DNA from: Bacteroidota bacterium | Lineage (GTDB): Bacteria > Bacteroidota > Bacteroidia > Sphingobacteriales > Sphingobacteriaceae | Reading direction: 5' to 3' | NCBI GenBank assembly: GCA_013286985.1 | Contig: JABDEQ010000062.1 | Coordinates: 1-15,128 of the forward strand | DNA length: 15,128 nt | Shown here: positions 13,140-15,128 of the stretch, in pieces | Layout: every line of letters begins with the position of its first letter | Position numbering within the stretch: position 1 is the stretch's first letter | Position numbers and translations under genes: made by a program | The notes under the pieces: generated by a model | Seen by the model: only the letters and a program-made list of their open reading frames with translations | The model's database searches: none | What the model was told of the DNA's origin: nothing

Positions 13140-14443
13140 ACAGCTTCGGCTACCACGAAAGTGCTTCCGCCAACAAATACCAAATCATTTTCGCCAGCCG
13201 TTCCCTGTGCCGCTGTTACAGCATCTTTTACCGAAGGATAGCTTTGCCCATGCAGGTTAATGTTTGCGGCCTGTTGTTTTAAGCTTTCGCTATCTAAACC
13301 GCGTGGTATATCAGGCTTGCAGAAATAATAGGATGCATCTTGCGGAAGCATAGCCAATATTTTACTGATGTCTTTATCGTTAACCACCCCTAAAACAAAG
13401 TGAAGATGATCATATTTTACCGATGCTATATTTTGCAGCACTTCTTTAATACCATCCGGATTGTGGCCCGTATCACAAATGGTTAAGGGATGTTTGCTTA
13501 AAACTTCCCATCGTCCGTGCAGGCCGGTAAGCGTTTTTACCTGGCTCAATGCGGTTTTTAAATGATCTTCTGTTATTTGGAAACCTTGTAACCGCAATTC
13601 ATCAACAGCGGCCAAAACTGTTTTTATATTTTTAAGCTGATAAGTTCCGGTTAGGTCAAGTCCTAAGTCTATAGTCTTAAGTCCTTCAGTTGTGGATTGA
13701 GTAACTGTAATAGTTAACAGCTCATTCGGTATACGATTTCCAGACTCCGGACTCCGGACTTCAGACTTCATATCTGATGCAAAAGAAATCCGACTATTTT
13801 CTCTTTTTGCTTTCTCTATAAAAATGTCTGCAACCTCGGGCTGATTTTGTCCTACAATAACGGGTATGCCTGGTTTAATGATCCCGGCTTTTTCGGTTGC
13901 GATTAATTGCAATGTGTTACCCAGCAAATTCATATGATCCCAGCCAATATTGGTAATTACAGATAAAAGCGGTGTGATAACGTTGGTCGAATCCAGTCGG
14001 CCGCCTAAGCCGACCTCAACAATGGCGATATCAACTTTTTCCTTTGCGAAAATATCAAATGCCAGGGCAACCGTCATTTCAAAAAAGGATGGCTGTATAT
14101 TATCAAAATCAGGCTGATAAGCAGCTACAAAATCAACAACAACTTGCTCACTTATCATGGTACCATTAATGCGGATACGTTCCCTGAAATCCTTTAAATG
14201 GGGCGAAGTATATAATCCTGTTTTGTAGCCTGCCGTTTGCAATATGGCCGCCAGCATATGTGAAGTGGAGCCTTTGCCGTTGGTGCCTCCAATATGTACG
14301 CTTTTAAATTTATGTTGCGGATTGCCTAATCGTTCGCATAAAGCTATGGTATTGGTAAGATCGGCTTTATAGGCTGATGCGCCATCGCGGGTAAATAGCG
14401 GCAGCTGACTGAATAGATATTGAACGGTTTCCTGATAGTTCAT
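13136..14443 (-). CDS. folC: Folylpolyglutamate synthase / dihydrofolate synthase
   Basis: The enzyme adds glutamate to dihydropteroate and folates with ATP in the cytoplasm. It has 435 residues. The ATP-binding P-loop GTNGKGST is at 53-60, followed by GLYTSPHLKDFRERIRING (76-94), the metal- and folate-binding VEVGLGGRLDSTN (142-154) and NIGWDHMNLLG (165-175). The C-terminal domain contains LHGRWEV, then CDTGHNPDG, as expected. The segment MKSEVRSPESGNRIPN (about 225-240) is unusual: it is encoded by four 7-bp tandem repeats and looks like an insertion in a variable linker. The start is ATG at 14443; another 7-bp repeat array lies 7 bp upstream. A TonB-like gene precedes it on the same strand, with 81 bp between. 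Confidence 0.93.
   Translation of the reverse strand: MNYQETVQYLFSQLPLFTRDGASAYKADLTNTIALCERLGNPQHKFKSVHIGGTNGKGSTSHMLAAILQTAGYKTGLYTSPHLKDFRERIRINGTMISEQVVVDFVAAYQPDFDNIQPSFFEMTVALAFDIFAKEKVDIAIVEVGLGGRLDSTNVITPLLSVITNIGWDHMNLLGNTLQLIATEKAGIIKPGIPVIVGQNQPEVADIFIEKAKRENSRISFASDMKSEVRSPESGNRIPNELLTITVTQSTTEGLKTIDLGLDLTGTYQLKNIKTVLAAVDELRLQGFQITEDHLKTALSQVKTLTGLHGRWEVLSKHPLTICDTGHNPDGIKEVLQNIASVKYDHLHFVLGVVNDKDISKILAMLPQDASYYFCKPDIPRGLDSESLKQQAANINLHGQSYPSVKDAVTAAQGTAGENDLVFVGGSTFVVAEAV
13740..13767. repeat. 7-bp tandem repeat inside folC, four units
   Basis: On the minus strand the units read AGTCTGA, AGTCCGG, AGTCCGG, AGTCTGG without gaps. They encode roughly SEVRSPESG. The length of 28 bp is not a multiple of three, so the repeat alone cannot be an in-frame insertion; flanking bases must have been involved. 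Confidence 0.85.
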
Positions 14444-14450
14444 TTGAAGA

Positions 14451-14485
14451 ATTTCGGAATTCGGATTTTCGATTTCGAATTTGGT
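14451..14485. repeat. 7-bp tandem repeat upstream of folC, five units
   Basis: On the plus strand the units are ATTTCGG, AATTCGG, ATTTTCG, ATTTCGA, ATTTGGT. The array starts 7 bp before the folC ATG and lies in the 81-bp gap between folC and the TonB-like gene, where a folC promoter would be expected. No recognisable TAnnTTTG element is present in this gap. Confidence 0.72.
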
Positions 14486-14524
14486 TACTATAAAAATTGC
14501 CGGTTTGCGGGATTTCTGACTATA

Positions 14525-15128
14525 CTAATCTACCTTAAATCTGAAAACGTATTCGCCTTTTTGGTTACCTGTTGCCGGAGTTGAGGATACAAATTTGGTG
14601 TTTTTTATGGCTTCTTTACAACTGGAAATAAGGCTCTCATCTGCTATTGATCCCCTAGTTGATATTGATGCGGGAATCACATTACCATTTTGATCTACAG
14701 TAAAATAAACATAGACCGTTCCCGGTACTCGGTGTATATTTTGAGGATCGGGCGCGCTCACAAATTTCCAGTTGGGCATATTGAGGCCGTTACCTGATCC
14801 ACCCGGGCCATAATTGTTGCTTAAGGTCGATCCGTTGGGGCTTCCCTGGTTACCGGGTGTGCCTGTTGTGCCATCGCCTGCACCCGTTCCTTTGCTTGAT
14901 GGGCCTTTATATAGTGCGTTGGCATTTACCACTTCTTTTTTTACCGGTTTGGGTTGCGGAGTAGCAACGGTAGTACTTGTTTTTTTAGAGTTGGCTGCTA
15001 CCTCGGGTGCGTCTTCCGCATTTTGGGTGACCACTTTTTGAGCGCTATTATCAACCTGTGTTTTTTCTTCGGTTGGCTTGGTTTCGGTTACCTTATCGGG
15101 CGGGGTTTGGTTGGCTTTTTCTGCAACT
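14525..15128 (-). CDS. TonB-family energy transducer, C-terminal part
   Basis: The frame is open to the right edge of the window, so about 200 C-terminal residues are visible; the N-terminal membrane anchor is missing. A GTG at 15034 is inside the frame and is not a likely start. The region before about 15000 encodes a Pro/Lys/Glu/Thr-rich segment (ANQTPPDKVTETKPTEEKTQ), typical of the periplasm-spanning part of TonB. A Gly/Ser/Asn-rich linker (GTGAGDGTTGTPGNQGSPNG) follows, then a TonB-like C-terminal domain with VYVYFTVDQNGNVIPASIS and ending in YVFRFKVD. It would couple ExbBD energy to outer-membrane receptors. TonB genes are often found next to folC in this family. I rate the TonB assignment as likely but not certain. 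Confidence 0.82.
   Translation of the reverse strand, partial: VAEKANQTPPDKVTETKPTEEKTQVDNSAQKVVTQNAEDAPEVAANSKKTSTTVATPQPKPVKKEVVNANALYKGPSSKGTGAGDGTTGTPGNQGSPNGSTLSNNYGPGGSGNGLNMPNWKFVSAPDPQNIHRVPGTVYVYFTVDQNGNVIPASISTRGSIADESLISSCKEAIKNTKFVSSTPATGNQKGEYVFRFKVD

Overview
The window looks like a chromosomal segment of a Bacteroidota bacterium, most likely family Sphingobacteriaceae (Mucilaginibacter or Pedobacter type). This is inferred from the style of the proteins, from promoter elements of the Bacteroidota form TAnnTTTG close to several start codons, from the scarcity of Shine-Dalgarno sequences, and from a TonB-like gene next to folC. No rRNA, tRNA, CRISPR array, insertion sequence or phage gene was seen. 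Gene density is high and no gap between genes exceeds about 260 bp.

Layout. Positions 1-1890 (minus strand) hold guaA (GMP synthase) and, overlapping its end, the start of a lipoprotein with a type 1 periplasmic-binding fold. Positions 2028-3952 (plus) carry a VOC/PhnB-like protein, a GNAT acetyltransferase and a secreted LpqC/PHB-depolymerase-like esterase. Positions 3966-4530 (minus) are a two-gene toxin-antitoxin module with a PIN (VapC-type) toxin. It lies between two direct copies of the last ~104 bp of the esterase gene (3841-3944 and 4677-4780, 101/104 identical). Next come an outer-membrane beta-barrel protein (minus), then an apparent DNA-alkylation-repair operon at 5561-7130: an AraC-MGMT fusion and a DUF2086-type 2OG-Fe(II) oxygenase. 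A TPR lipid-free secreted protein and a small membrane protein follow, then an AI-2E/PerM-family permease (minus) and a 57-residue DUF6496-like protein ending in a clear hairpin terminator. After that come a Gfo/Idh/MocA oxidoreductase with an aldo/keto reductase (minus operon). An ECF sigma factor operon (sigma factor, four-helix membrane protein, small membrane protein) has a recognisable ECF-type promoter. The window closes with folC and the C-terminal part of a TonB-like protein, both minus.

How the genes work together. Most are housekeeping or single-function genes. Three groups read as units: the toxin-antitoxin pair, the Ada-like/oxygenase pair, and the ECF sigma factor with its membrane partners. 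The most unusual feature is the direct-repeat-bounded toxin-antitoxin module, whose repeats also contain an 11-bp inverted repeat. It resembles a very small integrated element, or a scar of tandem duplication, at the 3' end of the esterase gene. The second recurring oddity is degenerate 7-bp tandem repeats at three places: before guaA, before folC, and inside the folC coding sequence.
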